37,009 nt of DNA from Deltaproteobacteria bacterium (lineage in GTDB: Bacteria; Desulfobacterota; BSN033; UBA1163), in assembly GCA_018333535.1 (NCBI GenBank), contig JAGXTA010000026.1, positions 1 to 37,009 on the forward strand, written 5' to 3'. Below are positions 7,048 to 14,966 of this stretch, piece after piece. The notes beneath the pieces are model-generated. The model saw nothing but the letters and a program-made list of their open reading frames with translations. It was not told the DNA's origin and ran no database searches. The position numbers and the translations under genes are program-made. Numbering within the stretch: the first letter of the stretch is position 1; each line of letters starts with the position of its first letter.

Positions 7048-8691
7048 ATGGAAGCTGAACTGGTTTTTACCCAATTTGAGAGGATGTCTGAAAAATATCC
7101 CGACCGGGTTGCGGTCATCTTCCTGGGCGAGAAGTTTACCTATGCCCGATTGCGAAACCTCATCGATCGATTTGCCGCCGGTCTGAATCGCCTGGGCGTG
7201 CGAAAAGGTGATAAGGTCCTGCTCTATATCTCCAACTCCGCCCAATGGGTCATTGCTTTCTTCGGAATTCAAAAGATTGGAGCAGTGGTGGTGCCGGTGG
7301 CTCCCATCTATACCTCTTTTGAAATCGAATATATGATCAATGACTCGGGCGCAGAGACGATCATCTGCCTGGACACCAATTTCGGTTATGTGAAAGAAAT
7401 ATTTTCAAAGACCGGCCTGAAACGGGTCATTGTTACAAACCTCGTTGACCTCCTCCCCCTCTGGAAACGGGCTGTCGGTTATCTCTTCGATAAGGTTCCC
7501 AAGGGAACTGTCAAAAAGGATGAAAGTGTCTGCTCCTTCAAAGATTTGATCAAACAAACGCCTGAAAAGCTACAGGTGGAAATCGACCCCTGGAAAGATC
7601 TTTCCTATATCCTCTATACAGGCGGAACAACGGGCTTCCCAAAAGGCGTGCCTGGCAATCATATGGGGATGGTCTCTTATGTCAGGGACGTCATGGAGGA
7701 TGTGGCCGGAGGATACATCGAGGAGGGAAAAGATACCTATATTGCGATCAATCCTCTGTTCCACATCATGGCTCTTGGGTTGTTTGTAGCCATCGGTTTA
7801 AATTATGGCAACACAACGGTCATCATGCCTGTTCCGCAGGTCGATTCGATCCTGCGGGCCATCGAAAAATACCGGGTGAGATGGATGCTCGGGGTTCCGG
7901 CTCTCTATCGTATGATTCTTGAAAATGACCGATTGAATCAATATGATTTGAGCTCCCTTAAATACTGTTACTGTGGCGGGGACGTGCTTCCGATCGAGGT
8001 CTTCAAAAGATGGAATGAGCATCTCGGCGTTTCCATCTACCAGGTCTATGGTTCAACAGAAGCGGGCCATGTCACTTACAGCCGTCTGGACCGGGAGCCG
8101 GATCTTTCGTCCATCGGAATGCCTCTCAAGACCAGGGAATGCAAAGTAGTCGATCCTGACACCTTGGAATCCGTGCCCATCGGCGAAACAGGGGAGCTCG
8201 TGGTGACATCGGACTATACGTTGAAACATTATTGGAACAAACCTGATGAGACGAGTCGAGCCTATGTGAATATCGACGGGAAGATATACTATCGCATGGG
8301 CGATTATGTCCGTATGGGTGGAAAGGGAGATATCTGCTATGTCGAGAGATCCGCAGATGTGATCAAACACAAGGCTTATCGAGTCTCAGCCTCAGAGATT
8401 GAAGCCGTATTGCAAGACCACCCTACGGTCATCGGAGCCTGCGTGGTCGGAGTTCCAGATCCCAAGGTCGGCGAACGCATCAAGGCGATCGTTGTTCTCA
8501 AGGAAGATGCGCGGGGAGTGGATGCCTCTGAATTGACACGATGGTGCCGTGAGAGGCTCGCCCCCTATAAAATTCCACAATATATTGAATTCAGAGATAT
8601 GTTGCCCAAGTCAAAAGTCGGGAAACTTCTGAGACGTGAAATCAGGGACGAGGAACACCGAAAGATATCACAGGATAAAACAAAAGGATAA
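7048..8691 (+). CDS. AMP-dependent acyl/aryl-CoA ligase (ANL superfamily)
   Basis: A 547-residue adenylate-forming enzyme expected to activate a carboxylic acid with ATP and CoA, giving acyl-CoA, AMP and PPi. Visible motifs are the P-loop YTGGTTGFPKG (residues 190-200), YGSTEAG (334-340), the hinge region GDYVRMGGKGD followed by ERSADVIKHKAYRVSASEIE, and the C-terminal catalytic lysine K526 in SKVGKLLRRE. All core elements are present, so it should be active. It lies between livG and livF of one transporter cluster, which suggests vectorial uptake and activation of the transported acid. Medium-chain, long-chain or aromatic substrates are all possible and the sequence does not decide. Confidence 0.9.
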   Translation: MEAELVFTQFERMSEKYPDRVAVIFLGEKFTYARLRNLIDRFAAGLNRLGVRKGDKVLLYISNSAQWVIAFFGIQKIGAVVVPVAPIYTSFEIEYMINDSGAETIICLDTNFGYVKEIFSKTGLKRVIVTNLVDLLPLWKRAVGYLFDKVPKGTVKKDESVCSFKDLIKQTPEKLQVEIDPWKDLSYILYTGGTTGFPKGVPGNHMGMVSYVRDVMEDVAGGYIEEGKDTYIAINPLFHIMALGLFVAIGLNYGNTTVIMPVPQVDSILRAIEKYRVRWMLGVPALYRMILENDRLNQYDLSSLKYCYCGGDVLPIEVFKRWNEHLGVSIYQVYGSTEAGHVTYSRLDREPDLSSIGMPLKTRECKVVDPDTLESVPIGETGELVVTSDYTLKHYWNKPDETSRAYVNIDGKIYYRMGDYVRMGGKGDICYVERSADVIKHKAYRVSASEIEAVLQDHPTVIGACVVGVPDPKVGERIKAIVVLKEDARGVDASELTRWCRERLAPYKIPQYIEFRDMLPKSKVGKLLRREIRDEEHRKISQDKTKG

Positions 8692-8730
8692 GAAAGACCA
8701 TCCATCATTGTTTATAAAGGGTCTCAAAAT

Positions 8731-8838
8731 TGGATTGACATAGCCATTAGAAAATCTCCCCTTGCCCCTCTTTGCCAAAGAGGGGTATTATTCCTCCCTT
8801 TGGCAAAGGGAGGTTAGGAGGGATTTTCCAATAGACGT
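8731..8838. repeat. CTCTTTGCCAAAGAGG double-hairpin repeat, unfilled copy
   Basis: The block runs from TGGATTGACATAGCC, through AAAATCTCCCC, the hairpin CCCCTCTTTGCCAAAGAGGGG, the hairpin CCTCCCTTTGGCAAAGGGAGG and GGAGGGATTTT, to AATAGACGTCTT. The same architecture recurs at 9655-9797, where a GC-rich segment interrupts the first hairpin tip. It lies just upstream of livF. The TTGACA at 8735-8740 has no matching -10 box. Confidence 0.75.
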
Positions 8839-8886
8839 CTTCTTTCTTTTGAGACTTTTAATATTTCTCATTGAAGAGGTAGTAAA

Positions 8887-9633
8887 GTGCTGGAGATCAA
8901 AAACCTCATGGTATTTTATGAAAATGCCATCGCCATCAATAACATCAATATGAAATGCCAGGCCGAAAAAGTGACAGGGATCTTCGGCGCCAACAGCGCA
9001 GGCAAGTCCACCCTCATGTATACCATCTCCGGAATCATATTAGATGTAAAAAAGAAGGAAGAAATGAAAGGGGGAGAAAGGATTACGGTCCTTGGCAATA
9101 TCACATTTGAAGGAATGGATATCACTTGGATGAAGCCCAGCGAAAGAGCTAAAAAGGGAATCGTTCTCTGCCCTGAAAGACGAAGGATCTTCGCTGAAAG
9201 CAGCGCATTGGAAAATCTGAAAATTGGAGGTTATTTGGCCACGAAGGTCCAGGCTAAAAAGACCCTGGAATATGTCTTCTCTATTTTCCCGGCATTAGTC
9301 AAATTAAAGGGGAGAGAGGGTGGTTTTCTCAGCGGAGGGGAACAGCAGATGCTGGCTATCGGAAGGGCATTGATGGCGCAGCCCAAAATGCTTCTTTTAG
9401 ATGAACCCCTCCTCGGACTGAGCCCTTTAATGGAGGCCATGCTTGCACGGGCCATCCGCAATATCAATCAACAGACCAGAATCGCCATTCTGATTTCGGA
9501 ACAATATGCCCGTCCCATTTTGCCCATCATCCATCATGGTTATATCCTTGAAAACGGTGGAGCGGTTTTGGAAGGAAATTCCCGTGAACTGATGGAGAAC
9601 CCGGATGTGAAGTCTGCTTATTTTGGGTTGTAA
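8887..9633 (+). CDS. livF: LivF-type ABC transporter ATP-binding protein
   Basis: A 248-residue ATPase starting at a GTG (8887), supported by GAGGT seven bases upstream. Walker A is GANSAGKST (residues 34-42), slightly unusual because Ser replaces Gly in GANGAGKS. The ABC signature is the canonical LSGGEQQ (148-154), Walker B is MLLLDEPLLGL, and the switch region has ISEQYARPI where VEQN is typical. It is the second ATPase of the first Liv cluster and complements LivG at 6159, whose own signature is atypical. A short insertion with a charged KKKEEMKGGER stretch follows the Walker A helix. Confidence 0.92.
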   Translation: MLEIKNLMVFYENAIAINNINMKCQAEKVTGIFGANSAGKSTLMYTISGIILDVKKKEEMKGGERITVLGNITFEGMDITWMKPSERAKKGIVLCPERRRIFAESSALENLKIGGYLATKVQAKKTLEYVFSIFPALVKLKGREGGFLSGGEQQMLAIGRALMAQPKMLLLDEPLLGLSPLMEAMLARAIRNINQQTRIAILISEQYARPILPIIHHGYILENGGAVLEGNSRELMENPDVKSAYFGL

Positions 9634-9654
9634 GAAATTAACGATCTCAGGATT

Positions 9655-9797
9655 GAATTGACATAAACATTTAAAAATCTCCCCCCACCCCTCTTTGCCC
9701 TCCGGGCCAGAGGCCCTATGGGCCGGCGGCCAAAGAGGGGTAATTCCTCCCTTAGGAAAAGGGAGGTGAGGAGGGATTTTACAAATTGATGTCTTTA
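9655..9797. repeat. CTCTTTGCC..AAAGAGG double-hairpin repeat, filled copy
   Basis: This copy aligns with 8731-8838 along its whole length (ATTGACATA, AAAATCTCCCC, CTCTTTGCC, AAAGAGGGGTA, ATTCCTCCCTT, GGGAGG, GAGGGATTTT, TGTCTT). Between CTCTTTGCC (9691-9699) and AAAGAGGGG (9732-9740) it carries 32 extra bases (9700-9731) rich in G and C, containing the perfect hairpin GGGCC-AGA-GGCCC. GCC flanks the extra segment on both sides, which could be a 3-bp target duplication. Confidence 0.75.
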
Positions 9798-9836
9798 CTA
9801 TTATGATTTTTTGATAAGACGACAAGGAGGAGAAAG

Positions 9837-10409
9837 ATGGAACTCTTTACGGCAATGAAAGAGAGGCGAAGCTGCCGGAATTTTTTAACCGAACCGGTGG
9901 ACGAAGCAATGATTGAAAAAGTGTTAGAGGCGGCTACCTGGGCGCCTTCTCCGCTCAATACTCAGCCCTGGGAATTTATCGTCATCACCAATCCGGAAGT
10001 AAAAGGAAATATCTTTTCCGAAGGGGAAAGGTGCCGGAAATGGGCGCTTGAAAAGAGTGGCTGGAAGTGGTTGGGTTCCTACTCGATCGACTTTTTACAA
10101 TCCGCTCCTGTGATCATTGCCGTGATCGGAGATCCCAAAAAGAGCGGAATTGATATGTTTACAGAAGAAGGCCCGATGGGATATCAAGCGGCCTGTGCCG
10201 CTGCCATCCAGAATTTGCACCTTGCCGCCCACGCCCTTGGTCTCAGCAGTTTATGGTTTACGCTATTTGATAAGAGAGCTATGAGAGAGATACTCGGCGT
10301 TGCTCCCGAAAAAACACCTCTCGCGCTGATTTGCCTTGGAAAACCAGAGAGCTTACCAGCCCCCACACCCCGAAAGAATATAAAGGAAAAGGCAATTTAT
10401 ATCCGGTAA
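9837..10409 (+). CDS. Nitroreductase-family FMN oxidoreductase
   Basis: A 190-residue flavoprotein of the NfsB/FRP-like fold. The N-terminal MKERRSCRNF segment is the family's phosphate-contacting RRS-RxF motif, followed by AATWAPSPLNTQPWEFIVI (residues about 32-51), which lines the FMN site. The GLSSLWFT and VAPEKTPLALICLGKPE segments near the end are also typical. It probably uses NAD(P)H to reduce an unknown acceptor such as a quinone, nitro compound or flavin-linked partner. GACAAGGAGGAG gives a strong ribosome binding site. It ends the first cluster and is followed by the longest non-coding gap, so the operon probably ends here. Confidence 0.9.
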   Translation: MELFTAMKERRSCRNFLTEPVDEAMIEKVLEAATWAPSPLNTQPWEFIVITNPEVKGNIFSEGERCRKWALEKSGWKWLGSYSIDFLQSAPVIIAVIGDPKKSGIDMFTEEGPMGYQAACAAAIQNLHLAAHALGLSSLWFTLFDKRAMREILGVAPEKTPLALICLGKPESLPAPTPRKNIKEKAIYIR

Positions 10410-10650
10410 AAGCGGTTTCTCACCTGACCTCCGCCGGTCCGAAAAGAAGAGCCTGTTTTTGACAGACCCCCACGCATCCCAGGTCTCTGTCTTTCAGACA
10501 TCACAATCAATCGCTCACCATACCGTCCATTCTGGAACAGGCATCGGCCAATGCTTTGCCCCGCCCAGAATGCAGTCTGCGATATAGCTATTTCGTAAAA
10601 CGGCATAACCATCCAGATTTAAAAAATATTTTCCAATTTCAAACAATTCT
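10410..10650. other. Unassigned non-coding stretch after the nitroreductase
   Basis: No gene can be supported here. Open frames on either strand (for example minus 10612-10397) have no ribosome binding site and no recognisable motif. Unlike other gaps in the window it lacks the obvious repeat words, and its base composition resembles decayed coding sequence. It might be a remnant of a lost gene. Confidence 0.35.
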
Positions 10651-10658
10651 TTTTACAT

Positions 10659-10712
10659 TTTACGTAAACTGGAAATTTTTTACTTGACAAAAAAATAATG
10701 TTCTGGTAATAA
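10659..10712 (+). promoter_or_regulatory. Promoter of the second Liv operon with a candidate MerR-family operator
   Basis: TTGACA at 10684-10689, a 17-base spacer and TAATAA at 10707-10712 form a plausible sigma-70 promoter. About 15 bases upstream lies the perfect palindrome TTTACGTAAA (10659-10668), which continues as ACGTAAACTG (10662-10671). The same 10-mer lies on the minus strand at 21496-21505, just before merR. AT-rich, A-tract-like sequence surrounds it. The position upstream of the -35 box would fit an activator, or a repressor acting by occlusion. Confidence 0.6.
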
Positions 10713-10964
10713 GATGAAACGTTTTTTTGGGTGGGTTCCTTCGATTCAATTTTTCACTCCTATTTTTTAATGTAAAACTATTTGACCGGGACGTCAGGTA
10801 GCGTCTCAAGCAAGAGGCAGAGCCAAACATAGATGAGGGGAAAAACCTTACTCCTTTCCTTTGGCAGACCGAGTCTTCTCTGTAAGTCTTTATCCATTTC
10901 TATTTTCATCCCATCGCTTCTCTTGAAGGTCTCTTCCCTCCTGTTCTATTCCGGCAATAAATCA

Positions 10965-11108
10965 TTAGTTGATGGTCTCGTAAAAAGTCTGAAAAGGCGA
11001 TTTTCTGTCATTCCTGTGCAAACAGGAATCCAGTATTTTCGTGTAGTTAGAATTCTCTGGATTCCCGTTTTCACGGGAATGACGACTTTTTACGAGTTCA
11101 TCTTAGTT
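10965..11108. mobile_element. 132-bp MITE-like element with terminal inverted repeats and a 6-bp target duplication
   Basis: The element spans 10971-11102. Its left end GATGGTCTCGTAAAAAGTC and the inverse of its right end (GATGAACTCGTAAAAAGTC) match at 17 of 19 positions. TTAGTT flanks it directly on both sides (10965-10970 and 11103-11108), consistent with a target-site duplication. An inner inverted pair GTCATTCC..GGAATGAC carries the widespread extragenic sequence that reads VIPVQTGIQ / FTGMT when translated. It has no transposase and must be moved in trans. It lies between the promoter and livG, so it forms part of the 5' leader. Confidence 0.8.
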
Positions 11109-11133
11109 ATTTCTTTTGAGAAAGGAGTTCTTG

Positions 11134-11943
11134 ATGGCTGTTACCAATGAAGTCCAACTAAAGGTCGATAACATCCATATGGCTTTCGGAGGAGTCCAGG
11201 CCCTGATGGGTGTAAGCCTGGAGGTGAAAAAAGGTGAGATCTTCTCCATCATCGGTCCCAATGGAGCTGGGAAAACCGTTCTCCTCAATTGCATCAATGG
11301 TCTCTATCACCCCCAAAAAGGCAAAATCGAATTCGAGGGAAAAGACATCTCCAGATTAAAGCCTCATCAAAGAGCAATACGGGGAATCTCAAGGACATTC
11401 CAAAAACTTGAGCTCTTTAAAGGGGCAACCGTACTCGACAACATCCGGCTCGGTCGCCATATTCACCTCAAAACAGGATTGCTCAGCGGCTCTGTCTATT
11501 TCGGGAAGACAGCCCGTGAGGAGATCGAACACCGTGATTTTATTGAAAGGGATATCATTGACCTCCTCGAGATCGAACATATCCGGGACAAGATCGTCGG
11601 AATGCTTCCCTACGGGCTTCAAAAGCGAGTGGAGCTGGCAAGGGCATTGGCCCTCAATCCAAAAATCATCCTTCTGGATGAACCCCTCGCAGGTCTCAAT
11701 CTTGAGGAAGTGGAGGATATGGCTCGATTCATCCTGGATACCAATGAAGAACAACGATGGCAGACCACCTGTGTTCTCGTTGAACACGATATGGGGGTCG
11801 TCATGGACATCTCCCACCGGGTCATGGCTCTCAACTTTGGCGAGATGATCGCAGAAGGAACCCCTCCTGAGGTTCAGAAAAATCCCAATGTCATCAAGGC
11901 CTATCTGGGTGAGGCGGAGGATCTCTATGTCACACGTCGGTAG
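11134..11943 (+). CDS. livG: LivG-type ABC transporter ATP-binding protein
   Basis: A 269-residue ATPase that opens the second Liv cluster. The ATG at 11134 follows AAAGGAG by six bases and is preferred over a TTG at 11116 that would overlap that site. Walker A is GPNGAGKTV (residues 41-49), the Q-loop is in SRTFQKLELF, the signature is LPYGLQKRVELARAL (158-172), a common variant in this family, and Walker B is IILLDEPLAGL. The LivG-specific C-terminus GEMIAEGTPPEVQKNPNVIKAYLGE is complete. Its end overlaps the next gene's start by 17 bases, which suggests translational coupling to the acyl-CoA ligase. It couples ATP hydrolysis to import by LivHM at 13969 and 14967. Confidence 0.94.
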   Translation: MAVTNEVQLKVDNIHMAFGGVQALMGVSLEVKKGEIFSIIGPNGAGKTVLLNCINGLYHPQKGKIEFEGKDISRLKPHQRAIRGISRTFQKLELFKGATVLDNIRLGRHIHLKTGLLSGSVYFGKTAREEIEHRDFIERDIIDLLEIEHIRDKIVGMLPYGLQKRVELARALALNPKIILLDEPLAGLNLEEVEDMARFILDTNEEQRWQTTCVLVEHDMGVVMDISHRVMALNFGEMIAEGTPPEVQKNPNVIKAYLGEAEDLYVTRR

Positions 11944-13861
11944 CTGGAATGAAATTGAGATTACGAAGGATATGACCATCCCCAAACTCTGGCTGCAAGC
12001 TGCTCAGAAATATGGAGAGAAAAAAGTAGCCATGCGGGAGAAGGAATTCGGAATCTGGGTTCCCATCACCTGGAAAGAGTATTATGAAAATGTAAAGCGT
12101 ATTTCACTGGGAATGGTCTCCCTGGGGTTGGAGAGAGGAGACAAGGTGGCCATGATCGGTGATAACCGTCCGGAAGCCCTCTGGGCTGAAATGGCTGCCA
12201 TGTGTGCGGGTGGGGTGGGAGTATGGCTCTTCCAGGAATCCCTGATTGACGAGGTGCAATATATTATCGACCACGCCGATGCCAAATTGATGGTGGGGGA
12301 AGGCCAGGAGGAAGTTGATAAATGTTTGATGATTAAAGATAAATGCCCAAAGATGAAGAAGATGATCTGGGACGACCCCAAAGGGATGAGAGACTACGAC
12401 GACCCTATTCTCATCAGCATCAAAGAGGTAATGAGGATCGGAGAAGAAATAGATAAGAAAGAACCGGGGCTCTTTGAGGATATGATCATGAAAGGAAAAG
12501 GGGACGATATCTGTCTCCTCTTTTATACCTCTGGAACTAGCGCCCTTCCTAAAGGGGCCCTCCTCACCCATTATAATATGTTAACCATGGGCCTCAATCT
12601 GATGCGGGTCGATCCTTATTTTGAAACGGACGACTTTGTCTCCTACCTCCCTTTTGCCTGGATCGGGGAGCAGATGATGTCAATCTCCTGCGGACTTCAG
12701 GCCGGGTTCACCCTCAACTTCCCCGAAGAACCTGAAACCGCCCAGGAAAATATTCGGGAAATCGGCCCTCATGTGATGTTTGCTCCACCCCGCATTTATG
12801 AACAGATGGTGCGAAATGTCCAGGTTAAATATCTGGATGCCTCCTGGTCAAAAAGAAGGGCCTATGAATTGGCGATGAAGATCGGTTATTATGTGGCGGA
12901 GTTGGAATTTACAAAAAAGCCTGTTCCCTTTTACTGGAAAGCCCTCAATTATCTCGCCTACCTGGGTGTCCATAAAAAATTAAAAGACCATTTAGGCCTC
13001 TCGAGGATCAGGGATACCTATACAGGAGGCGCGGCCATGGGGCCGGACCATTTCCGGTTCTTCCATGCCATCGGAGTCAATCTCAAACAGATTTACGGCC
13101 AGACAGAGATTGCAGGAATTTCTGTTCTTCATCGTGATGGCGATATCAAATTTGACACCGTGGGTGTACCCATTCCTGAGACCGAGGTGAAAATCACGCC
13201 CGAAGGAGAGATCATCTCAAAAAGCCCCTCTGTTTTTCAGGGATATCATAAGATGCCGGAGGAGACGGCAAAGACCTTACGAGATGGGTGGCTCCATTCC
13301 GGCGATACTGGTTTCATCGATACCGAGGGCCATCTGGTCGTGTTCGATCGAACTAAAGATGTCATGATATTGAATGATGGAACAAAATTTGCTCCGCAGT
13401 ATCTGGAGGCACGGCTGAAATTTAGTCCTTATATTAGGGATGTTTGGGCGATTGGCGACAACCAACCTTATGTCACCGGTGTGATCTGTATTGATTATAA
13501 CGTGGTGGGGAAATGGGCAGAGGACCGAAATATTGCTTACACCAGTTATCCGGAACTTTCCCAGATGCCTGATGTGTATGAACTGGTTCAGAAGGAGGTC
13601 TTAAAGATGAATCATGACCTCCCGCCCGTTGCCCGGGTTAAGAAATTTGTCAACCTCTATAAGGAGTTCGATGCAGATGATGATGAATTAACCCGGACCC
13701 GGAAATTGAGAAGGGCCTTTGTGGAAGAACGCTATAAGGATATTGTTAATGGCCTTTATTCCGATACGGATAGTGTTCATATGGATACCACTATTAACTA
13801 TGAGGATGGTAGGGTGGTTCATATAAAGACAGATCTGAAGGTGATGGAAGTACCGCAGTAA
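11927..13861 (+). CDS. Long-chain acyl-CoA synthetase (FadD/Faa, COG1022-like)
   Basis: A 644-residue adenylate-forming enzyme. I chose the ATG at 11927, six bases after GAGGCGGAGG, over an in-frame start at 11888. Motifs are the P-loop FYTSGTSALPKG (residues 199-210), IYGQTE (389-394), GWLHSGDTGFIDTEG, and FDRTKDVMILNDGTKFAPQYLE, whose 'NDGTKFAP' wording is typical of COG1022 long-chain and bubblegum-type synthetases. The C-terminus has TRTRKLRRAFVEERY, with the lysine region used in thioester formation. It probably forms acyl-CoA from a fatty or aryl-alkanoic acid at the cytoplasmic face. It sits between livG and livH, repeating the ligase-in-transporter arrangement of the first cluster with an unrelated subfamily. 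Confidence 0.92.
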   Translation: MSHVGSWNEIEITKDMTIPKLWLQAAQKYGEKKVAMREKEFGIWVPITWKEYYENVKRISLGMVSLGLERGDKVAMIGDNRPEALWAEMAAMCAGGVGVWLFQESLIDEVQYIIDHADAKLMVGEGQEEVDKCLMIKDKCPKMKKMIWDDPKGMRDYDDPILISIKEVMRIGEEIDKKEPGLFEDMIMKGKGDDICLLFYTSGTSALPKGALLTHYNMLTMGLNLMRVDPYFETDDFVSYLPFAWIGEQMMSISCGLQAGFTLNFPEEPETAQENIREIGPHVMFAPPRIYEQMVRNVQVKYLDASWSKRRAYELAMKIGYYVAELEFTKKPVPFYWKALNYLAYLGVHKKLKDHLGLSRIRDTYTGGAAMGPDHFRFFHAIGVNLKQIYGQTEIAGISVLHRDGDIKFDTVGVPIPETEVKITPEGEIISKSPSVFQGYHKMPEETAKTLRDGWLHSGDTGFIDTEGHLVVFDRTKDVMILNDGTKFAPQYLEARLKFSPYIRDVWAIGDNQPYVTGVICIDYNVVGKWAEDRNIAYTSYPELSQMPDVYELVQKEVLKMNHDLPPVARVKKFVNLYKEFDADDDELTRTRKLRRAFVEERYKDIVNGLYSDTDSVHMDTTINYEDGRVVHIKTDLKVMEVPQ

Positions 13862-13867
13862 AAAAAA

Positions 13868-13957
13868 AGGGTTCCAGGGGTCAAGTGGTCAAGGGTTCAA
13901 GTGTAAAACATGCAAAACCCTTGAACCCTCGAACCCGAGAATCCTTGAACCCTTTAT
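13868..13957. repeat. GGTTCAAGGG/CCCTTGAACC hairpin repeat
   Basis: The gap consists of GGTTCCAGGGGTCAAG-type words followed by CCCTTGAACCCTCGAACCC words. AGGGTTCAAG (13892-13901) is exactly inverted at 13920-13929, giving a stem with an 18-base loop. An open frame starting at 13885 runs through it into livH, but the Shine-Dalgarno further down shows it is not translated. Confidence 0.65.
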
Positions 13958-13968
13958 TAGGAGGTTTT

Positions 13969-14853
13969 ATGGAAATCTTTTTGCAGCTGTTAATAACAGG
14001 GATTCTGGTGGGGAGCATCTATGCCCTGGTCGCCCTCGGATGGACACTGATCTATAAATGTTCAGGCGTCCTCAACCTGGCCATGGGCGAATTAACGCTC
14101 ATCGGGGCCTATGTCTGCCTGACCTTTTATCACTGGGGGATTCCTTTCATCCTGGCCTTGCTCTTCACACTGGTGATTGGGTTTGTTTTGGGCATTTTAA
14201 CGGAAATTCTCTTTCTAAGGCCAATGGTTGGGGAGCCTGTATTGAGTGTTATTATGGTCACGGTGGGCCTTGCCTTCTTCTTCAAAGGGCTTGTCATGCT
14301 AATCTGGGGAACGGATACGGTCGTTTTTACTCCTTGGGTCTTTCCAATGGAACCTGTTTTTATTGGAAAGATCGTAGTCGGCCAGGTTTACCTCTGGGCG
14401 TTTGTTGCTTCGATTATCCTGCTCATCGGTTTCGTCACTTTCTTCAAATACACTAAATGGGGACTGTCCATGCAGGCCACAGCCGATGATGAAATGGCTG
14501 CCCTCTCTTTAGGAGTCAACGCAAAAGTGGTCTATGCCCTTGCCTGGGCAATCGCCTTTATGGCCGCAGGAGTGGGTGGGACGCTGTTAGGGAATATTAA
14601 TGGTTTAAATATCTCTGTGGGTTATCTTGGCTTGCTGGTTCTCCCCGCGGTCGTTCTGGGAGGCCTTAACTCCGTACCGGGAGCTATCGTAGGCGGTCTG
14701 GTCATCGGAATCATTCAGAATTTGGCAGATGGTTATTTGAGCCGCTTTACCCCTGGTGGGGTTAAAGATGTATTTCCCTTTGCGGTAATGGTCATCGTTT
14801 TACTATTTAAGCCTTATGGGCTATGGGGCTGGGTCCGAATCGAAAGAGTCTAA
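13969..14853 (+). CDS. livH: LivH-type ABC permease subunit
   Basis: A 294-residue membrane permease. The ATG at 13969 follows AGGAGG (13959-13964) and begins MEIFLQLLITGILVGSIYAL; a longer frame starting at 13885 would translate the upstream hairpin repeat and is rejected. The family segment ALGWTLIYKCSGVLNLAMGE lies near residues 23-42. GLSMQATADDEMAALSLGVN is the cytoplasmic coupling loop, and GGLNSVPGAIVGGLVIGIIQ lies near the end. Eight or so membrane helices are expected. It forms the second cluster's pore with LivM at 14967. Confidence 0.94.
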   Translation: MEIFLQLLITGILVGSIYALVALGWTLIYKCSGVLNLAMGELTLIGAYVCLTFYHWGIPFILALLFTLVIGFVLGILTEILFLRPMVGEPVLSVIMVTVGLAFFFKGLVMLIWGTDTVVFTPWVFPMEPVFIGKIVVGQVYLWAFVASIILLIGFVTFFKYTKWGLSMQATADDEMAALSLGVNAKVVYALAWAIAFMAAGVGGTLLGNINGLNISVGYLGLLVLPAVVLGGLNSVPGAIVGGLVIGIIQNLADGYLSRFTPGGVKDVFPFAVMVIVLLFKPYGLWGWVRIERV

Positions 14854-14861
14854 ACACGATA

Positions 14862-14945
14862 GGTTAAGGATAAGGTCAAGGTTGAGAAGAACCCAAACAA
14901 AAATCTATTTCTGAAACTCAACCTCAGCCTTAACCTCAACCTAAT
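14862..14945. repeat. GGTTAAGG/CCTTAACC hairpin repeat
   Basis: The block begins AGGTTAAGGATAAGGTCAAGGTTGAG and ends CTCAACCTCAGCCTTAACCTCAACCT. AGGTTGAG (14879-14886) is exactly inverted at 14917-14924, and the outer words also pair, giving a long imperfect stem between livH and livM. The word family differs from the hairpin before livH. Confidence 0.65.
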
Positions 14946-14966
14946 ATTTGATTTTGGAGGTTTAAC

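Noticed and set aside
8735-8740. TTGACA before livF as a promoter
   Set aside because: No -10 box at a proper distance, and the element belongs to a repeat that also contains the same hexamer near 9658.
10397-10612. Minus-strand open frame of 71 codons after the nitroreductase gene
   Set aside because: No ribosome binding site or motif, and it overlaps the end of the nitroreductase gene.
10833-11150. Plus-strand open frame of 105 codons in the leader of the second Liv operon
   Set aside because: It is mostly the MITE translated (SVIPVQTGIQ, WIPVFTGMT) and runs past the Liv start; such readings are typical of extragenic palindromes.
11389-11985. Minus-strand open frame of 198 codons over livG
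   Set aside because: Antisense shadow of a gene with all ABC motifs; no independent support.
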